Shown: in pieces, positions 29,176 to 37,654 of the stretch
How the letters are laid out: every line of letters begins with the position of its first letter
Position numbering within the stretch: position 1 is the stretch's first letter
NCBI GenBank assembly: GCA_029268065.1
Contig: JAJUHC010000026.1
Span: 1 to 37,742 of the forward strand
Reading direction: 5' to 3'
DNA: 37,742 nt
Origin: Clostridiales bacterium
GTDB lineage: Bacteria; Bacillota; Clostridia; Oscillospirales; Oscillospiraceae
The notes under the pieces: model-generated
Databases searched by the model: none
Told to the model about the DNA's origin: nothing
The model's input: only the letters and a program-made list of their open reading frames with translations
Made by a program: the position numbers and the translations under genes

Positions 29176-30664
29176 TGCCGCGAGAAGAAAGGCCCCCGAG
29201 CCTCTGGGCGACAAATTCCGCTTTTCAATTGTTTATAAGCTCAGCTTCCGGCTTATAACGCGTCTTTTCGGAATTTTTCTCTCTCTTGACATACTCATAT
29301 GCCTCGTGGCCGCCGCCGCCGCGGTGGTTTACAGCGAAAACCTCGCCGCCGCCGCCGTCGAGAAGGCCTTCCTCACTGGAATGCCGAGCCGGTCTTCTGC
29401 GGAATGGCTCGAAATATCGGGAATTGAGCTTCGCGAGCTTGAGGCCCTTCCCCCGGGGCGGAAAGCCCCCGGAATATTCAGGCAGCTTCTTCCGAGGGCA
29501 ACCTCGGGCGGCGTCAGGCGCTTTGAGCTTTCCGATGAGGGCGGCTCGCTCTTAAATCGGCTGGACGGGCTGAGATACGATATAGCCCTTGACTATTACG
29601 GAGTGAAATGCGAGGTTTCAATCGGGCTGGGCTCCTTCTTCCGGATATTTGCGCGGGCTTTCATAACGCTCCTCGCGCTTCAGCTCCTGATACTGATTTC
29701 AAGGGTCTTCAAGGACTCAAGGCTTGTCCGGCGCACGCTGGAACCCATCTCCGAGCTTGCCAGGGCCGCGCAAAGCCTGAACAGGGCCGAAAGCCAGTTT
29801 GATTTGAACGACATGGAGGAGCTTGCCGGAACGCTTGAGGGTATAAACGCCTCGAGACTCGACACGCGCATACAGCTCAGCGAAACCCAGGACGAGCTGA
29901 AAACCCTCGCCAAAGCGATAAACGGAATGCTTGACAGGATAAACGAATCCTACCGGGCTCAGGTCCGCTTCGTTTCCGACGCTTCCCACGAGCTGAGGAC
30001 GCCAATTTCCGTTATACAGGGCTACGCCAATCTTCTCGACCGCTGGGGGAAAAACGACCAAAAAACGCTTCAGGAATCGATAAGCGCCATAAAGGAGGAA
30101 GCGGCTAACATGAAGGAGCTTGTCGAGAAGCTCCTGTTCCTCGCACGAGGCGATAACAACACGATAAGGCTTCAGATTGAGTCCTTCAGGCTTTCGGACC
30201 TCGCCGGCGAGGTCGTGAACGAAACGCAGATGATAGACTGCGCGCATTGCTTCGAGACACGCCTTTCGGACGCCGTCGTGTCGGCGGACAGGGCGCTTAT
30301 AAAGCAGGCGCTTCGCATACTGGTCGACAATTCGATAAAATACACCGAGTCCGGCGGCAAAATAGTCGTCTCCGCCGAAGCCGACGGCGCGCTTGCGAGG
30401 CTTTCGGTTCAGGACGAGGGAATAGGGATAAGACCGGAGGCCGTACCGAAAATCTTCGACAGGTTTTACAGGACGGATGAGTCACGCGCCAGGGCGACGG
30501 GCGGAGCGGGGCTCGGACTCTCGATAGCGAAATGGATCGTGCAGCGGCACGGAGGACATATGGAGGTCTTGAGCCGCGAGGGGATAGGCACAAGGATAAC
30601 CCTTGTGCTCCCCGCCTCGGCCGAGGACGCCTTGGCCGATAACAGAACCGCCGAAGGCCCGTAA
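29168..30664 (+). CDS. Sensor histidine kinase
   Basis: Membrane histidine kinase of 498 residues. Two transmembrane helices (about 33-55 and 158-178) enclose a roughly 100-residue extracytoplasmic sensing region with no recognised domain. A linker and coiled-coil region leads to the HisKA motif SDASHELRTPI with His274, then HATPase features: LVDNSIKYTESGG (N box), DEGIGI (G1), FDRFYRTDESRA (F box) and GGAGLGLSIA (G2). Its start overlaps the response-regulator stop. The stimulus is unknown; its C-terminus overlaps the downstream terminator. Confidence 0.95.
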   Translation: MNNAARRKAPEPLGDKFRFSIVYKLSFRLITRLFGIFLSLDILICLVAAAAAVVYSENLAAAAVEKAFLTGMPSRSSAEWLEISGIELRELEALPPGRKAPGIFRQLLPRATSGGVRRFELSDEGGSLLNRLDGLRYDIALDYYGVKCEVSIGLGSFFRIFARAFITLLALQLLILISRVFKDSRLVRRTLEPISELARAAQSLNRAESQFDLNDMEELAGTLEGINASRLDTRIQLSETQDELKTLAKAINGMLDRINESYRAQVRFVSDASHELRTPISVIQGYANLLDRWGKNDQKTLQESISAIKEEAANMKELVEKLLFLARGDNNTIRLQIESFRLSDLAGEVVNETQMIDCAHCFETRLSDAVVSADRALIKQALRILVDNSIKYTESGGKIVVSAEADGALARLSVQDEGIGIRPEAVPKIFDRFYRTDESRARATGGAGLGLSIAKWIVQRHGGHMEVLSREGIGTRITLVLPASAEDALADNRTAEGP

Positions 30665-30684
30665 CAGGGGCTTTCGGCGGTTTT
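30646..30684. terminator. Bidirectional terminator between kinase and rnfB
   Basis: Arms AACCGCCGAAGGCCC / GGGCTTTCGGCGGTT with one mismatch, followed by TTTATTATT. It overlaps the kinase end and lies 13 bases past the rnfB stop, so it serves both converging operons. Confidence 0.85.
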
Positions 30685-30696
30685 ATTATCCATGAA

Positions 30697-31500
30697 TCAG
30701 TTTTTGACCGTGTCGCTAAGCTTTATCAGCTTTCTCGGACACTTCTGCGCGCAGGCGCCGCAGCCGTCGCACTTGCTGTAATCGATGACGGCGAGATTGT
30801 CAACGACATGAACGGCGTCATTCGGACAGGCCTTCTCGCAGAGCTTGCAGGCGATGCAGCCGACGGAGCACATTTTGTTCGTGACCGGTCCCTTTTCCTT
30901 TGATGAGCAGGGTATCGTGACCTTTGCGCTATACGGAACCTTTGCGATGAGATTTTTCGGGCACTTCTGAGCGCAGGCCATGCAGCCGACGCACTTTTCC
31001 TTGTCCACCACAGCGGCGCCGTCTATGACGTGAATGGCGTCGAATCTGCAGGCCGAAACGCAGGAGCCGAGCCCGAGGCAGGCAAACGTGCATTCGGCCG
31101 GGCCCTTGCCGGGCAGCAGCGAAGCGGAAAGGCAGTCCGAAACGCCCGCAAAATCATATTTCTTTACGGAGTTGTTTATGCCCGAGCACCTGACGAACGC
31201 AACGCACTTTTCAGTCGATCCGGATTCTGTGCCCATTATTGCGGAGATCTTCGCCGTGCATGCCGCTCCGCCGGCTACGCAGAGGTTCGTAGCCGCCCTG
31301 CCTTCGACCACCGCCGCCGCGTATCCGCTGCAGCCCGGAAAGCCGCAGCCGCCGCAGTTGGCGCCGGGCAGAACAGAGAGAATCTCCTCCTGCCTTTCGT
31401 CTACCTTGACCGCGAAAACCTTTGAGGCATACGCGAGCACAAATCCGAACACCGCGCCAAGCGCGCCCAAAACCAGTATGGCATATAATACATTATTCAT
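30697..31500 (-). CDS. rnfB: Rnf complex subunit RnfB
   Basis: Membrane-attached iron-sulfur subunit of the Rnf complex, entry point for electrons from reduced ferredoxin. The 267-residue protein has an N-terminal membrane helix, the CGGCGFPGC cluster motif (49-57) and several ferredoxin-type motifs downstream: CVGCMACAQKCP, CIACKLCEKACP and CDGCGACAQKCP plus an extra cysteine-rich segment. This array is normal for clostridial RnfB. Last gene of the rnf operon, 10 bases after rnfA, ahead of a shared terminator. ATG follows GAGGG. Confidence 0.96.
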   Translation of the reverse strand: MNNVLYAILVLGALGAVFGFVLAYASKVFAVKVDERQEEILSVLPGANCGGCGFPGCSGYAAAVVEGRAATNLCVAGGAACTAKISAIMGTESGSTEKCVAFVRCSGINNSVKKYDFAGVSDCLSASLLPGKGPAECTFACLGLGSCVSACRFDAIHVIDGAAVVDKEKCVGCMACAQKCPKNLIAKVPYSAKVTIPCSSKEKGPVTNKMCSVGCIACKLCEKACPNDAVHVVDNLAVIDYSKCDGCGACAQKCPRKLIKLSDTVKN

Positions 31501-31510
31501 AGCTTTACCC

Positions 31511-32095
31511 TCACCATATCTTGAGGCCGGAGAAGCCCATAAAGGCCAGAGCTATAAGGCCGGCCGACACGAGGGCTATCGGGAAGCCCTCAAAAGCCTT
31601 CGGAAAATCGGCGAATTCAAGCCTTTCCCTGACGCTTGCAAACAGGAATATAGCGACAGTGAAGCCGACGCCGCCCATAACTCCGTAGACGAGGCTCTCG
31701 ATAAGACCGTAGTTGTACTGAGTATTGAGAAGCGCGACGCCGAGAACCGCGCAGTTCGTGGTAATCAGCGGCAGGTAGATTCCGAGCGCCTGATAAAGCG
31801 TCGGCATAGTCTTCTGCAGGAACATCTCCACAAACTGCACCAGCGCCGCTATGACCAGGATATAGGCGACCGTCTGCATATACTGCAGCTTCAGGGGCAC
31901 CAGAAGCAGGTAATTGACGAGCCAGCAGAACACCGAGGCGAGCCCCATTACGAATATGACGGCGAAGCCCATCCCGACGGCGGTGTCCGTCTTCTTCGAA
32001 ACGCCCAGGAACGGGCAGATGCCCAGAAACTTGACGAGTATAAAGTTCTCCACCAGGACCGCGCCAAGTGATATTGATAGAATTCTAGCAATCAT
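31511..32095 (-). CDS. rnfA: Rnf complex subunit RnfA
   Basis: Integral membrane subunit of the ion-translocating Rnf complex, paralogous to RnfE. The 194-residue protein has six predicted membrane helices, the family [22 protein letters not shown] with the conserved cysteine that helps bind the membrane iron-sulfur cluster, and [13 protein letters not shown] with the second cysteine. Overlaps rnfE by 4 bases, so translation is coupled. Confidence 0.96.
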   Translation of the reverse strand: MIARILSISLGAVLVENFILVKFLGICPFLGVSKKTDTAVGMGFAVIFVMGLASVFCWLVNYLLLVPLKLQYMQTVAYILVIAALVQFVEMFLQKTMPTLYQALGIYLPLITTNCAVLGVALLNTQYNYGLIESLVYGVMGGVGFTVAIFLFASVRERLEFADFPKAFEGFPIALVSAGLIALAFMGFSGLKIW

Positions 32096-32742
32096 TTCGC
32101 CGCCTCCGATCCTTTACTGGCTTTCTCTGCGCTGCGGTTCGCCGTCCACTGCACGAATGCGATAAGGCAGCCCAGCGTGAGGAAGCCGCCAAACGGGAGT
32201 ATGAGGAAAAGCGCGGGATAGCCTTCCGGAATTATCCTTATCCCGCCGCCGTTCACGCCGAAGATGCCGGTTCCGAAGGTGCCGCTGCCGAGAAACTCGC
32301 GAATTACGCACATGATTACAAGAACTATCGTATAACCTATGCCCTGCGCGATGCCGTCGACGGCCGAGGCGAGAACCGTGTTCTTGGAAGCGAAGGCTTC
32401 GGCGCGTCCGAGTATGATGCAGTTTACGACGATAAGCGGTATGAAAACGCCCAGCGATTTTGAAAGCTCCGGCACGAAGGCCTGTATAAGCAGATCAACC
32501 ATCGTAACAAAGCCCGCGATCACGACGACATAGGCCGCGATACGGATCTTCTGTGGAATTATCTTGCGGAGCGCCGCAATGACGATGTTGGAGCAGGTCA
32601 GGATCACCATGACCGAAAGCCCCATTCCGACGCCGTTGAAAAGCGTGGTCGTTATCGCCATGGTCGAGCACATTCCGAGCAGCTGCACCAGCACGGGGTT
32701 TTGCGATACAAGCCCGTCCTTGAACTGTTTTCCTATATTCAC
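32092..32742 (-). CDS. rnfE: Rnf complex subunit RnfE
   Basis: Integral membrane subunit, paralogue of RnfA, that shares the inter-subunit iron-sulfur cluster. The 216-residue protein has [31 protein letters not shown] (shortened here: GMCSTMA) and [13 protein letters not shown] with the conserved cysteines, plus six membrane helices. The start is GTG at 32742 with AGGAGG about nine bases upstream; the longer frame runs into rnfG. It lies 13 bases after rnfG and overlaps rnfA. Confidence 0.95.
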   Translation of the reverse strand: MNIGKQFKDGLVSQNPVLVQLLGMCSTMAITTTLFNGVGMGLSVMVILTCSNIVIAALRKIIPQKIRIAAYVVVIAGFVTMVDLLIQAFVPELSKSLGVFIPLIVVNCIILGRAEAFASKNTVLASAVDGIAQGIGYTIVLVIMCVIREFLGSGTFGTGIFGVNGGGIRIIPEGYPALFLILPFGGFLTLGCLIAFVQWTANRSAEKASKGSEAAK

Positions 32743-32755
32743 GGTCAATCCCCTC

Positions 32756-33298
32756 CTAACCCAAAGAAGCGACGGCTTCAAGCGCCGAGGTGACGCCCTT
32801 GGAAACCGCTCTGGAAGTTACGGTAGCGCCCGTAATGGCGTTTATTTTTCCTCCGTCCTTTGTGACGGCCTGAGTCCCGGATTTGCCGACAAACTGCCCG
32901 CGGAAGGCGTCCTTCGAGGCGTTGGTGCCGAGACCAGGGGTTTCGCTCATGTTGATTATCGAAACGCCGGTGACCTTCCCCGCCGAGGATACCCCGACGA
33001 CCATGTCTATCGCGCCGCCGAAGCCGGTGGGCGTGACCTTGACTACATATCCGAGCGAGCCGCTCTTGCCCTTCGCAAGATATATCTCCGTCACAAGCGG
33101 ATCCTTGCCCTTGTAGGAGAACTCCTCAAAGGAGGCGGCTTCCGGCATTACGACCTTCATGGCGCTGACGGTCTTTTCCCTGTTGGCGGCTATTATCCTG
33201 TTTTCGGTAATCGCGTTTACGGCGCCCAGAAGCGCCGCCACAACGGCCGAAATCAAAAAGAGAATAAGCGTGAGCTTAGCAAAATACTTCGATCCCAT
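32756..33298 (-). CDS. rnfG: Rnf complex subunit RnfG
   Basis: Periplasmic-side flavin subunit. The 180-residue protein has one N-terminal membrane helix and an FMN-binding domain with GFGGAIDMVVGV, SETPGLGTNA and the covalent-FMN motif TGATVT (Thr161 is the likely attachment residue). ATG at 33298 overlaps the rnfD stop by one base with GGAGG upstream. The longer frame overlaps rnfD in another frame and is not supported. Confidence 0.96.
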   Translation of the reverse strand: MGSKYFAKLTLILFLISAVVAALLGAVNAITENRIIAANREKTVSAMKVVMPEAASFEEFSYKGKDPLVTEIYLAKGKSGSLGYVVKVTPTGFGGAIDMVVGVSSAGKVTGVSIINMSETPGLGTNASKDAFRGQFVGKSGTQAVTKDGGKINAITGATVTSRAVSKGVTSALEAVASLG

Positions 33299-34302
33299 TA
33301 CTTGGCGCCTCCATTCAGACCAAACTTGGATTTTACGCCGAAGCGGCGCGGCATGGTCGCCCTGTCGATGAGCCAGACCGTCGTGTTCATTACGAGGATG
33401 GCATAGGACACGCCTTCCGGATATGTTCCGAAATAGCGTATCAGCACCGTGATAAGCCCGCAGCCTATGCCGAATATTATCTGCCCGAGCTTCGTGACCG
33501 GCGAGGTGGTGTAGTCGGTCGCCATAAATATGGCCCCGAGCATGAGCCCGCCGCAGAATAGGTTGTAAAGCATCCACGAAAGCCTCTCGGCCCCGCCCTT
33601 GGGGAACAGATATGTGATAACCGCGACGGTCAGGATATAGGCAAGCGGAATCCTGGGGCTTATTACCTTATGGAACACAAGGTAGGCGCCGCCAAGCAGA
33701 AGCATGAGAGCCGAAACCTCGCCGAAGGAGCCGCCGATCTCTCCGAGGAATGCCTGCATCACGGTCGCGTTCGGGAGAAGTCCCGCGTGCAGCGCGCCCA
33801 TGGGCGTGGCGCTCGTTATGGCGTCCGCTCCGCCGAAGATGTTCATTATCGAGGAGTAGCTGAAGGGAGCCACCCATTTCGTCATAAGTACGGGCCATGA
33901 GAACATAAACGCCCTTGCCGCCAGGGCGGGATTAAGGAAGTTCTTGCCGATGCCGCCGAAAAGCTGCTTCACTATCACTATCGCGAAGAACGCGCCAATG
34001 ACGGGCAGCCAGTAGGGCACCGTGACGGGCAGGCAGAAGGCCATGAGCATACCCGTTACGACCGCGGAAAGGTCGCCAACGCTCTGCGGCTTTTTCATCA
34101 GGGTACGGTAGCCCCACTCAAAAAATACGCAGGCCGCACAGGAAACGAGGGTAACCGCCAGCGCCCTGAAGCCGAAAATGTACACGGCGGCCGCGAGAGC
34201 AGGAACAAGGGCGATTATCACGTCCAGCATAATGTTGCGTGTGCCGGCGGGAGACCGCAGGTGCGGAGACGGCGACACAACGGTACCGAGCTTATTTTCC
34301 AT
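33298..34302 (-). CDS. rnfD: Rnf complex subunit RnfD
   Basis: Polytopic membrane subunit carrying a covalently bound FMN. The 334-residue protein has several membrane helices, GGIGKNFLNPALAARAF and the flavinylation motif SAT at 164-166, where Thr166 is the likely FMN residue. C-terminal GAIFMATDYTTSPVTKLGQIIFG and YPEGVSYAILVMN are conserved. Its ATG follows GGAGG and overlaps the rnfC end by 11 bases. Confidence 0.96.
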   Translation of the reverse strand: MENKLGTVVSPSPHLRSPAGTRNIMLDVIIALVPALAAAVYIFGFRALAVTLVSCAACVFFEWGYRTLMKKPQSVGDLSAVVTGMLMAFCLPVTVPYWLPVIGAFFAIVIVKQLFGGIGKNFLNPALAARAFMFSWPVLMTKWVAPFSYSSIMNIFGGADAITSATPMGALHAGLLPNATVMQAFLGEIGGSFGEVSALMLLLGGAYLVFHKVISPRIPLAYILTVAVITYLFPKGGAERLSWMLYNLFCGGLMLGAIFMATDYTTSPVTKLGQIIFGIGCGLITVLIRYFGTYPEGVSYAILVMNTTVWLIDRATMPRRFGVKSKFGLNGGAK

Positions 34303-35662
34303 TTTTCATCGCCTCCTCTTCCTTCTTTGCCGCGGCTTCCTTCGCTGCGGCTTCCTTCGCTGACCTCAGCTTGTTTTTCCCAAGCCTGCAGGACTGTGTT
34401 ATATAGAGCCTGCCGGGGCATGTATAGGTGCAGAGCCCGCACTCCACGCAGTCCATGACGTTGAGCTTTTCCAGCATTTCAAGGTCGTTTTTCTTTTCGT
34501 ACATATGGATATACATTGGTGTGAGCCGCATTGGACAGACCTCCGCGCATCTTCCGCAGCGTATGCAGGTCGGGTCTTCCGCGCTCCGGTCGCGCCTGTT
34601 TGTAAGGGCGAGCAGCGCGTTCGTGCCCTTGACGACGGGAACCGAGAGGTCGTACTGCGCGGAGCCCATCATGGGTCCTCCCATCAGCAGCTTGAACGGA
34701 GTGCCTATAAAGCCTCCCGCCGCTTCGACAAGGCGCTCTATCGGGGTGCCGATACGGCAGATAAGGTTCATAGGGTTCTTTATCGCGTCGCCCGATACGG
34801 TCACCACGCGCTCGATGGCGGGCATACCCTCGTGAACGGCGCGGTAGACGGAATACGCGGTGAATACGTTGAATACAACGCAGCGGACGGCCGCGGGCAG
34901 GCTCCCCGGGGGAACCTCACGCTTGGTCACCGAATAGACAAGCTGCTTTTCGGCGCCCTGCGGATACGCTGACTTCAGCGGAACCACCTTGATGTCGGCT
35001 CCGCATTTGGTGCTGAGCAGGGAAATCGCGTCGGGCTTGTTCTTCTCTATGCCGAGATGGGCAAAGGGAATTCCGAAAACCCTCTTCAGTATGCGTATGC
35101 CCTCCATCAGCTCGTCGGGATGCTCAAGCATTAGCCTGTGGTCCGAGGTTATGAACGGCTCGCATTCGGCGCCGTTGATGATAAGGGTATCAACCTTCCC
35201 GATACTCGAGCTGATCTTTGCGGCCGTCGGGAACACGGCTCCGCCCATACCGACAATACCGGCTTCGCGCACTATTTTGCAAAGCAGCTCCGGGTCGGTG
35301 ATGTTTTCGGATTTGTGCGAAACAACTTCTTCCGAAAGCGTGTCAAGACCGTCGTTTTCTATTACTACGGACATGACCTTCGTCCCGTTGGGATGAAGCC
35401 TGGGCTCGACCGCTATAACCTTGCCGGACACGGAAGCGTGAACCGGCGCCGATATCGCAGCCTTGGAGTCTCCGATCTTCTGACCCATTTTCACATAATC
35501 GCCGACCGCTACGATGGGAGCGCAGGGCTCTCCCAAATGCAGAGACATCGGAATAACCACAAAAGGCGGAGCTTCCAGCCTGCAGCTTGCTTTTCCCGAC
35601 GTCGCTTCCTTGAAATGGTGGGGATGCAAATCTCCGAAAAATGATTCGAACAACGAGGTCAC
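34292..35662 (-). CDS. rnfC: Rnf complex subunit RnfC
   Basis: NADH-binding, FMN and iron-sulfur subunit facing the cytosol; exchanges electrons with NAD+. The 456-residue protein has the NAD/FMN site VGMGGAVFPT (137-146), NGAECEPF (163-170), GGPMMG (328-333) and two [4Fe-4S] motifs, CIRCGRCAEVCP (366-377) and CVECGLCTYTCP (405-416). A short Lys/Ala/Glu tail with two EAAAK units follows. The start is GTG at 35662; it is the first gene of rnfCDGEAB, the common clostridial order. Confidence 0.95.
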   Translation of the reverse strand: MTSLFESFFGDLHPHHFKEATSGKASCRLEAPPFVVIPMSLHLGEPCAPIVAVGDYVKMGQKIGDSKAAISAPVHASVSGKVIAVEPRLHPNGTKVMSVVIENDGLDTLSEEVVSHKSENITDPELLCKIVREAGIVGMGGAVFPTAAKISSSIGKVDTLIINGAECEPFITSDHRLMLEHPDELMEGIRILKRVFGIPFAHLGIEKNKPDAISLLSTKCGADIKVVPLKSAYPQGAEKQLVYSVTKREVPPGSLPAAVRCVVFNVFTAYSVYRAVHEGMPAIERVVTVSGDAIKNPMNLICRIGTPIERLVEAAGGFIGTPFKLLMGGPMMGSAQYDLSVPVVKGTNALLALTNRRDRSAEDPTCIRCGRCAEVCPMRLTPMYIHMYEKKNDLEMLEKLNVMDCVECGLCTYTCPGRLYITQSCRLGKNKLRSAKEAAAKEAAAKKEEEAMKNGK

Positions 35663-35938
35663 CCTTTCCTAGGTAAGATAACACAAAAAATAATAAACCA
35701 ATTAAGGATTTTTTCCTATATCGCCGACAAAACTGAATAGTTTAGTTATAAAAATTAATAAATTTTTAATAAAAACTCGGGGTATAAAAGCAAAAAAAGG
35801 GTAATTTTCTACATGAACAAGTTCATTAAGATAGAACCGATTTCATCGTAGCAATAAAAAAACGGGCAAAAATACAAAAGAACGCTTCCCTGCCTGAAGG
35901 CGGTTTTTTCAAATTATTTACATTCAAGCGTACCAAGG
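35663..35938 (-). promoter_or_regulatory. AT-rich upstream region of rnf operon
   Basis: About 276 bases with no supported gene. It is strongly A/T-rich compared with its surroundings, with a six-base inverted repeat ATGAAC/GTTCAT (35813-35826) and several T tracts. No promoter matched well enough to place -10 and -35 boxes, but control of rnf must lie here. Confidence 0.45.
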
Positions 35939-35977
35939 AACCCGCAGCCCGTCGAATTCGCCCGGTCTGCGGGTTTT
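35939..35977. terminator. Terminator after the RlmI-like gene
   Basis: Arms AACCCGCAG / CTGCGGGTT, with A/T runs outside, two bases past the stop of the methyltransferase gene. Probably bidirectional. Confidence 0.65.
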
Positions 35978-35978
35978 A

Positions 35979-37214
35979 TCATATGATTTGGAAAATGTAA
36001 AATTTCAAATAGTTCGTTTCGGGAACACCCCACAGTATCGGATGATCCGGGGATTGCTGCCTCGCCTCGATCTGCCTCAGCTCTACCGCGGCGTCGGCCG
36101 CCGCCGCCCTCAGCATTTTTACGAACATTTCCTCCCTCATAAAATGAGAGCAGGAGCATGTCGCGAGGTATCCGCCCCTCGGCAGCAGCTTCATGGCCCT
36201 GTAATTGATCTCCTTGTAGCCACGCACCGCGCTTTCTATGGTCTTTTTCGACTTTGTAAAGGCGGGCGGGTCGAGTATGATAAAATCATAGCATTTTTCG
36301 CCTCCCCGGTCAAGTGAGGCGAGCAAGTCAAATATATCCGCTTTTTTGAATTCTATATTTTTGACATTATTTCTTTCGGCATTTCTGCGCGCCGCCTTGA
36401 CGGCGGACTCGGAAATGTCCACGGCACAGACCTGCTTCGCGCCGCCGAGCGCAGCGTTCAGCGCGAAGGAGCCGGTGTTCGTAAAGCAGTCCAGCACCCT
36501 CTTCCCCCCGGCTATGCGCGCCACAGCTCTGCGGTTATACTTCTGATCCAGGAAAAAGCCGGTTTTTTGCCCGTTTTCAACATCCACCTCGTACTCTATG
36601 CCGTTTTCCCTGATAACGGTAAGACAAGATTCCGGCACAGAGAGGCCCTCGAGCTTAAACCAGCCCTTGTTTTGCGTAAGCCCCTCAAGCTCCCTTATCG
36701 CAACGTCATTTCTTTCGTATATCCCTTTGATCTCATGTCCGTCCTCTGTAAGCGCCCTGTAAATCAGGGGAAAAAGCAGTGGCTTTATGAGCTCCATGCC
36801 GTACGAAAGCGTCTGCGTCACCAGAATATCCCCGAAACGGTCCACCGTGAGGCCCGGGAAATGGTCGGCCTCGCCGAAAATCAGGCGGCAGGCTCCAATG
36901 TCCTCTGCCATGACGGTTTTTCGGTACTCCCAGGCATAACGCACCCTGCGCTCGTAAAACGCCTCGTCAAAGCGGTCGTTCGCGTTCCTGGAAATTATCC
37001 TTATTCTTATCTTGGAATTGAGGCTTATAAAGCCGGTGCCGAGGTACTTCCCCTTGTCGCTCACTACGTCGGCGAGAGAACCGTTCTTAATCCTGCCCGA
37101 AAGCTCCCCGTAATTTATCAGCTCCTCGTCATACACCCATGGGTGACCCGCCTCAAGCGCCGCCTGCGCCTTTCTCGTGACGATTATCTTCGGATATGTT
37201 CTTTCCTGTTTCAT
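35979..37214 (-). CDS. RlmI-like class I SAM-dependent rRNA methyltransferase
   Basis: A 411-residue protein with an N-terminal PUA domain (about 1-85, HPWVYDEELI) and a SAM-binding Rossmann domain: GQKTGFFLDQ (215-224), LDCFTNTGSF (241-250, SAM motif I), ILDPPAFTKSKK (313-324) and CSCSHF (353-358). This is the RlmI/RlmK-type architecture that makes 5-methylcytosine in 23S rRNA, where the Cys in CSCSH is the likely nucleophile. The exact site in this organism is inferred. ATG follows GAGGAAG. It is a monocistronic gene flanked by terminators and the divergent tlp gene. Confidence 0.9.
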   Translation of the reverse strand: MKQERTYPKIIVTRKAQAALEAGHPWVYDEELINYGELSGRIKNGSLADVVSDKGKYLGTGFISLNSKIRIRIISRNANDRFDEAFYERRVRYAWEYRKTVMAEDIGACRLIFGEADHFPGLTVDRFGDILVTQTLSYGMELIKPLLFPLIYRALTEDGHEIKGIYERNDVAIRELEGLTQNKGWFKLEGLSVPESCLTVIRENGIEYEVDVENGQKTGFFLDQKYNRRAVARIAGGKRVLDCFTNTGSFALNAALGGAKQVCAVDISESAVKAARRNAERNNVKNIEFKKADIFDLLASLDRGGEKCYDFIILDPPAFTKSKKTIESAVRGYKEINYRAMKLLPRGGYLATCSCSHFMREEMFVKMLRAAAADAAVELRQIEARQQSPDHPILWGVPETNYLKFYIFQII

Positions 37215-37334
37215 GCCGCTTCCTCATTTATTTATTTTACGGTATTCTATCACGTCCGCGCAAAAATACATACATAAAATGAGGGAATTAATCGAAAAAT
37301 AACTACCGCTTACGCAATCATAAGGAGAGAAAGT

Positions 37335-37559
37335 ATGAAAAGCAATCCCGACGACCGCAGAGACAACGTAAAAAAGATCCAGAAACACATCGATTCGACT
37401 ATCAGGAACATGGAAATGGCCGAGGAAATGATAGCCGAAAGCTCAAACCCGAAAACGAAGAAGGAACTCAGGGAAAAGAACGAAAGAAGAGAGGCGGCGC
37501 TTTCAGGCATGCGCCGCGAAATAAAGGACGAAGCGGACTGGCAGGAAAAAAGGAAGTAG
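37335..37559 (+). CDS. tlp: Small acid-soluble spore protein Tlp
   Basis: A 74-residue helical protein matching Tlp, a forespore protein packaged in the spore core. The N-terminal NPDDRRDNVKKIQ and the C-terminal REKNERREAALSGMRREIKDEA match the Bacillus protein closely. It is expected to be made under a forespore sigma factor; a CATACATA box (37267-37274) upstream is a possible but unproven element. ATG follows AAGGAG. Another sign that this organism sporulates. Confidence 0.9.
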   Translation: MKSNPDDRRDNVKKIQKHIDSTIRNMEMAEEMIAESSNPKTKKELREKNERREAALSGMRREIKDEADWQEKRK

Positions 37560-37570
37560 GACGCCTGAAA

Positions 37571-37603
37571 CGAAAGGGCCCGGCACAAGCCGGGCCCTTT
37601 CGT
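37571..37603 (+). terminator. Intrinsic terminator after tlp
   Basis: Perfect hairpin AAAGGGCCCGGC / GCCGGGCCCTTT with a four-base loop, 15 bases past the stop, ending in TTTCGT. Confidence 0.8.
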
Positions 37604-37611
37604 CAGCCTGT

Positions 37612-37654
37612 CAAAGAACGGCGGTTTTCAGCTTACGAAAACCGCGGTTCTTTG
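37612..37654. repeat. Long hairpin at window edge
   Basis: Arms CAAAGAACGGCGGTTTTC and GAAAACCGCGGTTCTTTG, 18 base pairs with one mismatch, seven-base loop, and further flanking complementarity (CCTGT / ACAGG). It is much longer than a normal terminator and has no gene on either side before the window ends. It may be another dispersed repeat. Confidence 0.6.

Noticed and set aside
31034..32071. 345-residue open frame antisense to rnfB and rnfA
   Set aside because: Opposite-strand shadow; rnf genes are unmistakable.
35891..35911. Plus-strand hairpin followed by a T run upstream of the AT-rich rnf region
   Set aside because: The stem is short and bulged, and there is no plus-strand gene upstream for it to terminate.
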